A DNA stretch of 64,000 nt from Uranotaenia lowii. Lineage: Eukaryota > Arthropoda > Insecta > Diptera > Culicidae. Within the stretch, counting starts at the first letter, position 1. Each line of letters opens with the position of its first letter. The translations under genes were made by a program, and so were the position numbers. The stretch lies in assembly GCF_029784155.1 (NCBI RefSeq), contig NW_026597521.1, forward strand, positions 62,001 through 126,000, given 5' to 3'. Positions 37,886 through 48,448 of this stretch are shown piece by piece. Below the pieces are notes generated by a model. The model was given only the letters and a program-made list of their open reading frames with translations, was not told where the DNA came from and did not search any database.

Positions 37886-38546
37886 CTTTTCACTTTTTTT
37901 TGTTTTGATCAAAAATCAGTTGTTGTGTATGTGTGTTGATGGTGTAGTTTTGTGTATCTATGTATTTTTTTTATTATCTGGCAGTTCGCTTATTTTTCCG
38001 AGTAATTGGAAAATGTTGGCTTATGAAGAGTGGATGTTTTCAGTGTCTTTCTTAATGTTTACTGTGTTTTTAGTTGTTTTAATGTGGCAACTTTCCAATA
38101 TCTTCAATTTTTCCTGGTTGTTTCCATGTCGATAATCCTGGCTCCTGCGATGTCGAAAAGGTGGTGCGTGGTGATTTCGTGATCCAAAAGTGCAGTTTGT
38201 TGGCTCAGCTTTGCAATTGCTTTAGTGTATCCAAGTTCCCATAAACGTTTTAATTCGTTTGTCTGACATCGATGTTGGGACATTTGCTGCTTCAGTTTCA
38301 CGCTAGTAAGTCCTACGTAGCATGCCATACATTTTTACTAAACGTTTTCATCGCTTGTTTCCGGTTTCTCTTCTCCATTTTATTTTGTAGATTACATTAG
38401 TGTTTTCCCCATATGGTGTTTTATCTTCGATTAAAGGAAAAATCAATCCAATTGATTTCATCTGTTTGCTGGTGATTTTTATATTTCCATAGTCGTTTCG
38501 CAAAGTTTTTATTATCTGCATTGTAAGATTGTCGATACTTGTAAGA
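37886..38546 (-). pseudogene. Penelope-like element, GIY-YIG endonuclease remnant
   Basis: On the minus strand, a segment from about 38530 reads TLRNDYGNIKITSKQM and NTNVIYKIKWR. After a frameshift it continues MACYVGLTSVKLKQQMSQHR at 38328. CYVGLTS...LKQ..SQHR is the signature of the GIY-YIG endonuclease that forms the C-terminus of Penelope-like retroelements, and TALLDHEITTHHLFDIAGARI downstream is also PLE-like. The preceding RT domain is missing; the copy is 5'-truncated and frameshifted. The partner arm in opposite orientation begins directly at 38547, a head-to-head arrangement common for PLE insertions. Confidence 0.75.
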
Positions 38547-38655
38547 TGAAGACTGTGCTAAAAGTTCGATGCTGTGGAAAATTAATACCAAAATCACTAG
38601 ACTAACGGATTTTCATCCGCAATCATCTGTACGCAGTAAGTCGATACACTACACC

Positions 38656-39852
38656 TGTTGCTGGGGCGAGTTGAAAACAGTCGTCACTGGATTTGAGAGC
38701 AATTTATTGTATGCTTCAATCGCAATATTTAGATATGATTAACAATGGTTTATGATAAGGTTGCCAGAATTTTTTTCACTGTCATCCGGGCCTAGCAGTT
38801 CCGGGCATTTTTTCAAAAAAAACCTGGCAAAATCCGGGCATGGATTTTAATTTTTCAAATCCAAAAACCGGGCAAAAACCGGGCAAAATTTAGGTGTTAT
38901 TATATATAAAAGCAAAGAAAAAATGCAAAAAAAAATCGAAATTAATATTTTATTAATGTAATTGCAGACTTCCAACAACTTTTTGGAACACTTAAATATT
39001 TAACGGTTTATAAAAGTAAATCAGCGAAATTATTTGAAACAACCGTTGAAAATTTCCATACCGATAATCGATTTTGCTGAAACTTACTCAAAAACTTTGA
39101 TTTTTTTTTGGTTTCTTTGTGAAAATTGTGAAAAAATCCGGGCATTATCCGGACTTTTTTCACGATATCCGGGCAACCGGGCCGGACCGGACTTTCTCGA
39201 AAATTTGCATCAAATATCCGGGCAAACCCGGATAAAACCGGGCAATCTGGCAAGCTTAGTTTATGAGGTGTTAATTAAAGGCTTACAGATTCAGTGTTTC
39301 AATCAATCCTGAATGAAATGCCTAGTTTACCGCTAGTAGACACTCTTGTCGGGCCTGGACAAAGATAGGTTAGGTATTAAGTTCATGACGTTGTCATTAT
39401 CATCGTATTCAACTTACGCTTTTACGCTCCTAACTTTTGCCAATCTAGGCAGCTGTTTTAAACTCGCTAATTCTGGCTCTTCTTAATTTTTAACTAAATT
39501 TAGTATGATTAAATCGCCGGGATTAAACTGATGGTGGTTCCCTGATCGGGCCTGAATGAAATAGGTTAAATTAATTTCGAATTGCTTCTAAATGGACTTA
39601 CAATATTTGTACCTTATTTCCCTATCTTCTGGCACTAAACAGTTTAACTCGCGATTGCTTAGGCGATATAATCGATAGATTAATATTTCACGGAAGTAAC
39701 GATTGTATTTCGCGTATGATCTAATTGTGTAGACACGTTTCTGATGTGCCGTTTATTATTCACCCACGATACGTTATTGTCGGTTTTGACGTTTCTGCTT
39801 CCTCCTTCAATCGGTTGACTGGGTGACCAGATTACCATTTTTAGCGGCGACA
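38656..39852. mobile_element. Solo LTR-like insertion (TG...CA, 5-bp duplication)
   Basis: It begins TGTTGCTGGGGCGAG and ends TTTTTAGCGGCGACA. It is flanked by ACACC at 38651-38655 and 39853-39857. Without the nested MITE and its duplicated 8 bp it would be about 686 bp. TG...CA ends with a 5-bp duplication fit a BEL/Pao-type solo LTR. No coding sequence is present. Assignment to BEL/Pao is an inference. Confidence 0.6.
38756..39258. mobile_element. TAAGGTTGCC MITE, copy 2 (503 bp), nested
   Basis: Ends TAAGGTTGCCAGA and TCTGGCAAGCTTA are inverted repeats. The exact 8-bp duplication GTTTATGA lies at 38748-38755 and 39259-39266. It sits inside the solo LTR-like insertion. The interior has many CCGGGCA words. 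Confidence 0.85.
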
Positions 39853-40014
39853 ACACCTTATATCTAAAAACACGAATTAAATTAAATTATTTGGAAAACA
39901 GATTAAAAGACAGCTATACACGACCAGCCGAATCGACACTCACAAGAAAACGGCATCTTTTCGGTAACAAAGCATAAATTATAATCACCAGAACTAACTA
40001 AATAAACACTATTT

Positions 40015-40060
40015 TAGTCCCTAAAGAAGATCCAATATGGATCGAAACGTTGGAAACGTA
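40015..40060 (+). ncRNA. Degenerate hammerhead-ribozyme-like motif
   Basis: CTAAAGA at 40021-40027 is followed by a GATCC-AATAT-GGATC hairpin, GAAA, a short CGTT-GGA-AACG hairpin and GTA. This is the order of a type I hammerhead: core box, stem II, GAAA, stem III, cleavage triplet. Penelope-like elements are known to carry such ribozymes. The core box should be CTGANGA; here the essential G is A, and stem I pairing is weak, so it is probably inactive. It lies 90 bp downstream of the PLE arm. Confidence 0.5.
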
Positions 40061-40275
40061 AATCAATACGTCGTTTTTGCTAAAAACAAGACTGCAAGCC
40101 GGAAAAACTCCCAGAAAAAACATATTTCTACCACAAAAAAAGTAATACAAAACAAAAAATACATCAACAAAACGGACCAACGTCTGTCTCAGGAAATACT
40201 TGATTCAATGACAAAGGATTGGGATGCCATCCCCCTGGTTAAAATAAAAAAAAATAAAATTTGTATCAGCATGCA

Positions 40276-40665
40276 AAGGGTTGCCAGATTATTTTCCGGA
40301 CGTATCCGGGCCGAACAAATCCGGGCAATTAAAATCTGTCAGAATCCGTGCATTTTATTTTAAAATGTTCAACCCAAAATTCGGGCAATATCCGAAATAA
40401 TATCCGGTCAAAACCACGGAATTATTTAGTAACAATCAATACGAAAAAACGTAACCGAACACAAGTCATGGCGTTTTAAGGAATGGAAAATTATATAACT
40501 CAATTTTAGGTTTTGTTAGATTATTCAAATATAGTGCACAAACCCGAGAAAAACCGGGCATTTCCCAAAGAAATCCCGGAAACCGGTCGGATCAGACTTT
40601 CCTCAAATATTGTGTCAAATATATCCGGACAAGTCCGGATGAACCCAGGCAATCTGACAACCTTA
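40276..40665. mobile_element. TAAGGTTGCC MITE, copy 3 (390 bp)
   Basis: Ends AAGGGTTGCCAGATTATTTT and AATCTGACAACCTTA are imperfect inverted repeats. The exact 8-bp duplication AGCATGCA lies at 40268-40275 and 40666-40673. The interior again has CCGGGCAAT words. Confidence 0.8.
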
Positions 40666-40673
40666 AGCATGCA

Positions 40674-41427
40674 TATTTCAAATTTAGAATACATATCTTC
40701 CATTTTGAATAATTTGAGACACGAGCATATTGTTTTAAAGTTTGAAACCAAATAAAAAAAGGATAAGAAATTTTAAATGAATACCACGAATTCAATTTTT
40801 TTTTTATAACCATTCTGATGATTTTGTTTCATATTCAGATTTCAGATTACCTCAAATTTTTCAATAAGAATTCAAATTCAACATTTTATTCAACTGTATG
40901 TGCCTATTATGTAGAATACTGATTTATTCAAATATCACTTCGACAATGTGTATAGAAACTAGATGATGAAATCCGTTTTTGTTAATTTTCATAAACTTCG
41001 TCAGTGACGTTAGTATCAAACCTATGTAAAAGCTTAAATTTGTTGAACTTTTGATATTCAATTGAATAAAAAATAAAAACCATTTGTTTTGGGTTTGTTT
41101 AAGTACAATTTTCAAAAGTCAAAATATTACAACAAAAGGTATCAAAACCTGTATGAGTTTATTAAAATAAAATGAGTTTGTGAATACATAAACTTGAATT
41201 ACTCATGTTCACCCTCTGAATGCATTGATAAGATATGTTTTCTTATCAGCCATACCGTCGCTTTTAAAAAAAAGCCAGCAAACGTTGTAACCATACCTAC
41301 TTTCGCCGAGTACAATGTAACCTCAAGTCCAACCCAAAATCATTTTGAAAACACGTGATTAGTCAGCGGAAAGTATCTCGTATTTCTACCCATATGTTTT
41401 GTATCTGGATCACGGCGAACTCTGATC
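40674..41427. other. AT-rich non-coding DNA
   Basis: Nothing recognisable. Confidence 0.35.
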
Positions 41428-42700
41428 GTGAAATTTGCGATCTCTGGGCCAGAAAATTTTAAAATATCTTTACTACAGCTTCAACAGGATGAGGATTTGG
41501 CTAGTACGGTCAGGATCATTTCGCCTCTGGGCTTTTCATTAAACGTTATTGAAATTGAGAATGCAATCATCTCTAAAGCAGAGGCTAAGCTCAAGAATTA
41601 TTTTCCACGGGTCCGGAAATCTCAGCCTCATATTCGAGAGCGAAACTATTTGAATTGGTGGTCCAGGACCCGATTTTCTTGTTTTGTAAGAATAACATTT
41701 CTATTGATCAGCAAGGATTTATGCTCAAACGCTCCACGACATGCAACTTGTTGACGTTCACTTCTTTGGTGCATGAAAGCTTGCCTGGAAAAACTCAAAC
41801 TGATGCCATTTTCATCGATCTGTCAGCTGCATTCGACAAGGTGATCCACGAAATTGCCAAAGGGATACTTGGAGGCTTAGGGTTCCCAATGGCTGGTTTC
41901 GCAGTATTTGACTGGGCGCAAATTGACTGTTCAAACGGGAGATACCTTTACCAGGCAGTTCTCTGCCTCCTCATGTGTGCCACAAGGAAGCAATTTAGGA
42001 CCAAATATTTTTCTAATCTATTTCAACGACGTGCTTTCACTCTCGAAGGCCCAAAAATTTGCTACGCTGATGAACTTAAACTGTTTTACACCGTAAATGG
42101 CTTCGTCAAAATTAATTTTCTGCAAAATCAGTTCAACCTCTTCGCTCATTGGTGCGAAATCAACCGCTTGCCATTGGTCGTAGTAAATATGTAGTCATCA
42201 GTTTTTCTCGTAAGCGGCAGTCTTTGATTGCGTAATCTGGGTGTCATTCTCGATTAGCGACTATAATTCAAGAAACCTACTAACTACGTAGTCAACAAGC
42301 ATCCAGAAGTCTTGATTTCACTTTTAGAGTAGCAAAAGACTTCAAGATCGTGTATTGCCTGAAACGCCTATATTGTAGCATTTTTCATTCCATGAAAATT
42401 CGACAAAACAATCACAGTCCAAAACGATTATTGCTCATTTTTATGTAATATTGATATCTCGACAGGCAAGTTTACCAGTGTCGTTGTTTTGAGGGATTTT
42501 GATTCCTTCACTTTGCGCCTTATGTACCCCAAAGAATTTAAAGTCTGGTGATAAGCATCCGATCATATTTCAACAACAGCCCCAAAATTCCAAGAAAACA
42601 ATATTCCGTCTTCCCCATTCCCATTCGAAACTGAAGTATTCGTCAGAAAAGGGAATCCGTCTTTATTTTCGAACCCCATCAATGTAATAAAATATCAATT
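41428..42700 (+). pseudogene. Decayed Jockey-superfamily LINE, RT fragment
   Basis: Frames at 41428-41754 and 41655-42194 carry DQQGFMLKRSTTCNLL, DAIFIDLSAAFDKV, CVPQGSNLGPNIFLIYFND (second frame, 41908-42096) and ICYADELKLFYTVNG. Near 42310-42400, SRSLDFTFRVAKDFK and VYCLKRLYCS follow. Frameshifts and stops break it, and the catalytic YADD reads YADE. Its motifs match the minus-strand remnant at 11714-13690, so both derive from one family. The endonuclease is absent, and the 3' boundary is uncertain. Confidence 0.7.
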
Positions 42701-45700
42701 AAGCAAGCTTTTTCACAGCTCCGGCCATCGTATCGCGGTGCATTAATCAACCAACAGGTCTCCCAAAACTCCGAGTTCAGGTCAATAAAGTTCAATAATT
42801 TAGTCCTTGTTTAAGTGCTAAAAGCCTCCGCTTCTTATTAGCGAATCTCGCGGGAGAGCTTTTTGGATCCCCATTCCTCGCGGTGGGAGGATCTTCTTTT
42901 TTTTCTGAAGAGGTTTTTTACAGGAAGGGGGGTCTTTTAGAGTGGAAGTGATATGGAGGGGGGGAGCTGTGCGTTATTTATATGAGAATCTGGCCACACG
43001 AATCGAGCGCGTTAGCTCGCGAGAGACGCCAAGTGAATAAACATAAATAAATAAAATAAATCAAACGATTATAATCAAATATCGGGTTAATGGGCAATAA
43101 AATTAATTTATGGCCATTGATTTTGAAATAAATGGATTCGATGCTCTCGGAGTTTTGCGCCTGGGATAATGGCTCGCCGGTTCGTTCTTATTCCTTTTAT
43201 CCGACACGGTTCAAATTTCGGATGTATGGTGTGGTCTTGCTCATCCTCTCGGGTCGAGAAACGATGGACAGCTTCAAGTGACCGAAAAATTAAATACCAA
43301 AAGACAAAAACCGACCAAAGACCTAATGAACCGTTTTCGTTCTCTACAACCTAAAATTGGGAAAATCGTCTTGTGACCGACTTTTTCGATGGCACTCGAA
43401 ATTTAATTGGCGCCTCCAAAGCCGGAAAGAGTTGACATTAAAAACACTTAGCCGGTTCAATTGTTCGGGTCAAGTAATAAACCCGAAAAGTTGTCCCAGT
43501 GTCGTAGAGCCGAGACAGATTGGTGGTAAATCAATTACGTCCCAATAACATTCGACGAGCCCATTGACAAAGCGGAGGAAAAGATTCTTTCAGGCGTCCA
43601 GGCACCATAAAATTGTATCTTGAACTTGTAAAACTATTTTATTGACCACTTTTCGGGTGGAAGCTGACTTTGGAGTTTTTCTTTGTCATTCCTATGGCCT
43701 GTCGCATCGTCATCATAATCATCGACGAGGGCACTCGAAAAGTTGTTCCTCGCCGTTGCTTCAAATGGTGTGTGGATAATTTAGGGCTTCCTGCTGATTT
43801 ACGACGTACCGGTCGATGATAATTACCTGCTGATCGATACGCTTCCCAGCCAGAAAGCAGTGTCCGTTGATGGTCCATCGTCGTTAATCGGCACTTAAGG
43901 ATTAACGAAGTATGTATGGGACAAAGCACCGAGAGGAAGATTTATTCCGAGGAGGTCATCTTAATGCGACGGGTTGACGCTTCCTCATTTGGATTTTATT
44001 CAGTTTTGCCGACAATAGGTGACTTTTGAAGAATTGATAGAAAAAATTTAGAAAAAAATTGTGGAATATATGACATATTGAAAATTCATAGTTTGAAACT
44101 TGGTATGAGACCTCCTCATAATTCCTCATAAGATCTGTCTAATTTATTTATCATAATAACCAGTACATCTCCATATCTCTGTTTTTCCACACATCACCGA
44201 TTAAAACTCACTGAAGTGAATCAACAGAACACGCCTCAACAATCGATTTCGTGATGAAGCTCGCCGATTGGTTTCCCCATTCCATTCCACACATCATAGG
44301 GTGGGGTCCATCGCTGGAAATCGAAAATGCACTCAACCAGTCAGCCATTCAGTCAATACCCGCCGAGCGTCGTTTTCCAATCGATTAATTTTAAAATCAA
44401 TCCCCCACATCCAACAACCCATCTCTGGTTTCGGAAATACCGCCCATCGAAGTAGGCATGGCCCGAGAGTCGGACCGAATGACCGTTTCCAATCATTGCG
44501 CACATCGTTCGATTGGTTCCGTTCCGCTCGACTGGTCATCCAGTCGTCCGTTGAGCCGTTTTTCAATCAATGATTGGCCGATTGCAAGTCGGTTCATTCG
44601 ATTTTTTTTCTGAAGAGAGGTATCGGTTCCAATGTCGGCTTTTCAGAAAACCTTTCATGCTAAAACTTTTCAGAAACAAATCAACAACAGGGACACAACC
44701 CCTACTTATCGACAATGTACGTCCTACATAAACGAACCGACTAGATTGGCTTCAACGGTGAATCCGGAAGGAAGAAAGAGTTGACCGATGATGCTGTAGG
44801 GGATAGGGTTAGACATGCATATGAGAATGCACCGCACCATACATCATCGTTCGATAAACTGAAGGGGAAAGGCCTTCTTCGATGGTTTTCTCTATGGTAA
44901 ACAAATCGACAGGCGGTTCGATAGAATCGACGCCTGCTTGTTGTCTATTCGACGGTATCAACGATACTTATGCATGTGTATGGTCCAGCTTCTGAACAAG
45001 CTTAGGTATCCGATATATTTTCAATAAGAATTGTTTTTATGTTATGCAAATTTTGAAAAAAAAAACTATTTTCTATTTAAAAAAATATTAATAAAAAGAT
45101 AAAAGACACATGTTTGAAGAGAAGAATTGTTTACGGTGATAAAAGCGCTCCTAGTGCACAGTGGTTTAAAACTTTAAAAAAACGTGACCATGGGTTTTTT
45201 TATGCCACAGATGTCATAATGAATACTTTAATGTTCTACAATGTTTATCTTTTTTAATTTGCGTATATTTGGCTGATATTTTTTTCTGATCAATTAACTT
45301 AAAGGAGATTTTTAGAGATTTTTAGCATTTAATCGAACTTACAAGTTTTGAGTTTTTACTTTATCCATGTTTTTCAAAAACTTGTATTGTTCTTTACAAG
45401 GCCGTGCAACCGGGGGGGGGGGGGTGGATTTAGGGGTTTAACCTCCCCCCCCATGAAGATTTTTTCAAGGTAAAAATTTTCAGTTCGAGAAAGAAATTAC
45501 CATAGTAACGGGAAATTACTTCATCCCAAATGGTGTTAAAAATAAGTGTAAGCAAACATGTCTTAACACTTCTCGCCTCCGGCGGTTTTCAGTCCTGTAT
45601 CACTCTAGGCCTAAGATTTTTCATTCTGTTACAGTACATAACATAACAAATTGAAACAAATTTTTATCTTTTAATTTCGATTTAAAATTTAAAATAAAAC

Positions 45701-45799
45701 CCTACCTTGTCTTTGAAATTGGGTTTTATTAGGAAATGTATCCAAACAAGTTGATTCATTACGTTATTACTAATCATTCGTATAATTACTGGTAATTAC
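42701..45799. other. Long non-coding stretch
   Basis: No exon with domain similarity is found. 42850-44960 is compositionally balanced and may be unique DNA, possibly intronic or regulatory. A 13-G run at 45412-45424 faces a C run at about 45445-45452, giving a short G/C hairpin. Confidence 0.35.
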
Positions 45800-46962
45800 G
45801 GCTGGTAAACGGTGGATAATGTGCAACACGAGACCCCATAGTGGTCATATCACCTCTTATTCACAACTCCTATCTCTACCTCCCCGCGGTGCCGGCTGGG
45901 GTGCGAGTAACCTAAGCGGAGATCGGGTACCCAACTCCGGTGGATGCTTTGGTCGCATGCAGACTGAGAAGGTGGCCGCACGCGTCTGTTCCCCAGGTCA
46001 GGGGCGGCGTGCAACAACAACCGAGCGTCTGTTCTCCAGGTCAAGGGCGGCTCAAACAGCGTCTGTCTTGCAGCAAGCGGCTGAATTTATGAAATGCGGC
46101 TCCCGCCAGCTAAGTCCAAGATGGCAGCCCCATCGCGGGATAGGGACTTTAGGCTAACAACCTACTGCTCCCGATTTGAAATTGTTACGGAATCCGAAAG
46201 AAATGACCGACCTGGAACTTTGGCGACGACTTTTAGCATGAAAACACAGACACGAATTGGAACTTGGAATGTTTTAACCCTTGCCCAACAAGGCAAAATG
46301 GAACAACTTGCTAGAGAGGCTAGCCGCCTCAAGCTTGAAATTCTGGGACTGAGCGAAGTCCGTTGGCCTAATACTGGAGAACACAAGACACAATGCGGGC
46401 AAGTCCTGCTTTATTCTGGCATACGAGGTGAACATGCTACTCGGGAACGAGGAGTTGGTTTCCTGTTAAGCCCGCAGGCCTACGCGGCCCTCATTAGATG
46501 GGAACCGATAAACGAAAGAATAATCGTAGCCAGATTTAGAACACGGGTTAGAAAACTTACAATGGTCCAGTGTTATGCGCCAACTGACGTTGCCGACTTG
46601 CAGGAGAAAGAGCAGTTTTACAGTCAACTGAACAGCGTGGTTGAGAGAATTCCGAAGGGTGACATTCAAATCCATTTGGGCGACTTCAACGCAAAGATTG
46701 GCTCCGACAATCAGGACCTTGAGCGCATCATGGGGCGCCATAGCCTAGGACAGATGAGCGAAAACGGAGAGCTGTTTGTAGAATTTTGTGGCAACAACAA
46801 CATGGTGATCGGTGGTTCGCTCTTCCCCCATCGACCAGCACATAAGGTCACTTGGGTATCCCGAGATGGCCGAACAGAAAATCAAATTGACCACATCTGC
46901 ATCAGCCGAAAATGGAGAAGGAGCCTTCTTGATGTCCGCAACAAGCGAAGCGCAGACATTGC
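45800..46962 (+). mobile_element. RTE-type LINE, 5' part
   Basis: The 5' region at about 45800-46090 is GC-rich and has two tandem copies of a CGTCTGTTCYCCAGGTCA-type motif (about 45983 and 46023). The coding region follows. The element is cut at 46962 by the LTR retrotransposon and resumes at 53282. The 5' end is not exactly defined. Confidence 0.75.
46094..46962 (+). pseudogene. RTE endonuclease domain, interrupted
   Basis: Read from the ATG at 46094, the first 50 residues are leader. The APE-type endonuclease starts at IGTWNVLTL and continues with GLSEVRWPN, VQCYAPTD, IHLGDFNAKIG, MGRHSLGQMSENGE, NQIDHICISRKWR and DVRNKRSADIA. This is the RTE/BovB style often annotated as craniofacial-development-protein-2-like. 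The LTR element is inserted immediately before the final catalytic SDHH motif, whose codons lie at 53287 onward; the open frame ends seven codons into the LTR. Confidence 0.85.
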
Positions 46963-47368
46963 TGTAGTGAATAGTATGAATAGTTAGAATAAAATATAAA
47001 ATAAAAATATAAAACGAAGTGAAATAAATATCTGATATAAAGAATAGATACTTGCAGATGATTTACATCAGTGTAAAGAAATATGGATACGCCAGTAAAA
47101 ATGAAAGGAATATACAATCCGAAAATATGAGAAAGAGAGAGAGAGAAGCTAATGAGGACACACCTCTTACTCGATTGTGAGTATGTTTGTTAGAGCGATA
47201 GAAAGAGAAAATGAGAGTCAAATATACAGAAGAAATCACGATGAAAGTTTAGTTTGAAAAGGATTGAACAGGAGAAAGGTTGATGGAAGCGTTTTCTAAA
47301 GGATTTCCTGAAATATGAAAACAGAAACCGAACAAGAATTCAGGAATCGGGACCATCAATTACGACAA
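46963..47368 (+). repeat. 5' LTR of the coding-less LTR retrotransposon
   Basis: It starts TGTAGTGAATAG and ends AATTACGACAA. The left flank is TTGC (46959-46962). It is nearly identical to the 3' LTR at 52886-53281: I count four substitutions and one 10-bp length difference near 47332-47345. TGTAGT starts are known from mdg1/412-like Ty3/gypsy elements, which is family knowledge rather than proof here. Confidence 0.9.
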
Positions 47369-47889
47369 TTGGCGCAGTCGATAGGTAAATATGGAGAACA
47401 GACTAAAAACGGACGTTTAATCGGGTTATTGGTGATCTTATTTGATTTTGGAAACAAAATGGGCGCTCTGTGAAGCTAACCCAACTTCGAAAATGCTTAT
47501 AGGAATTGTGAAAGATGAAATTGTGTTAAACAAAATGGACGCTTTGTGAAGCCATCAAAATTTTAAAAGAAACACTTCCAGATTTCTTATGGAGTTTAAA
47601 ATCTACCTAAATAATTTTAGAAGTTTCTTTGTAAAGATTGTTAGATTCGTGTTCCATACTAAAGTATTTAAAGTTCGATTTAGTGACCCAAGTGAAAACA
47701 TATACTTGAACAAAGGCGCCTACGCCGATTCGGAATTTTGTTTTCAACTCTTCCAAATTATTTTCTTTGAAGAAACCTTGTTGGGAAGCCATTCCCCGTG
47801 AAGAACTTCCTTGAGAATTAAAAAATTACCGGTGAGCAGCTTTATTTCTCGTTAATCGCCTGCGAGGAGCTACCTGGAGGAAGCTTTCC
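47369..47889 (+). other. Leader of the LTR element, no gag
   Basis: Two diverged copies of an AAACAAAATGGRCGCTYTGTG word occur near 47453 and 47530. No gag-like frame follows. Confidence 0.5.
47370..47386 (+). promoter_or_regulatory. Primer-binding site
   Basis: TGGCGCAGTCGATAGGT begins at the 5' LTR boundary. TGG plus a tRNA-complementary run is the usual minus-strand primer site. GGCGCAGTCG is reminiscent of the serine-tRNA-type site of 17.6/297-like gypsy elements. Confidence 0.75.
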
Positions 47890-48448
47890 CTGTGAGGATA
47901 TTATCTGAGTCCCTGTGAGGATATCATCTGAGTCCCTGTGAGGATATTATCTGAGTCCCTGTGAGGACATCATCTCAGTCCCTGTGAGGACATTATCCGA
48001 GTCCCTGTGAGGATATAATCTGAGTCCCTGTGAGGATATTATTTGAGTCCCTGTGAGGACATTATCTCAGTCCCTGTGAGGACATAATCTTAGTCCCTGT
48101 GAGGATATTATCGAGTCCCTGTGAGGATATTATCTGAGTCCCTGTGAGGACATCATCTCAGTCCCTGTGAGGACATTATCCGAGTCCCTGTGAGGACATT
48201 ATCCGAGTCCCTGTGAGGACATTATCCGAGTCCCTGTGAGGATATAATCTGAGTCCCTGTGAGGATACTATCTGAGTCCCTGTGAGGATATTATTTGAGT
48301 CCCTGTGAGGACATTATCTCAGTCCCTGTGAGGGCATAATCTTAGTCCCTGTGAGGATATTATCGAGTCCCTGTGAGGATATTATCTTAGTCCCTGTGAG
48401 GACATTATCTCAGATCCTGTGAGGATATTATCGAGCCCCTGTGAGGAA
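47890..48448 (+). repeat. 23-bp minisatellite with higher-order structure
   Basis: About 24 units of CCCTGTGAGGATATTATCT plus GAGT. Unit variants recur in the same order in two blocks (about 47960-48135 and 48145-48385): ACATCATCTCAG, ACATTATCCGAG, ATATAATCTGAG, ATATTATTTGAG, ACATTATCTCAG, RCATAATCTTAG, ATATTATCGAG. This indicates duplication of multi-unit blocks. Confidence 0.9.

Larger units (their letters stand above)
38547..39931 (+). repeat. Penelope-like terminal-repeat arm (right), interrupted
   Basis: 38547-38655 and 39853-39931 together reproduce the left arm in inverse orientation, from TGAAGACTGTGCTAAAAG to CACGACCAGCCGA. The gap is filled by an insertion at 38656-39852 flanked by the 5-bp duplication ACACC. 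Confidence 0.75.

Noticed and set aside
37905..38135. Plus-strand membrane-protein-like ORF of 76 codons
   Set aside because: It is antisense to the Penelope-like element remnant and AT-rich; the hydrophobic look comes from T-rich codons.
45412..45455. G-run/C-run hairpin as a regulatory element
   Set aside because: Homopolymer runs of this kind occur often in such genomes and are prone to sequencing error; no further support.
45819..46157. Separate ORF1 of the RTE element
   Set aside because: The sequence is the GC-rich 5' region with small tandem repeats, and the frame does not resemble any ORF1 protein.
47890..48448. CRISPR-like array of CCCTGTGAGGA with variable spacers
   Set aside because: The 'spacers' are only about 12 bp, are variants of one another and recur in blocks; this is a minisatellite.
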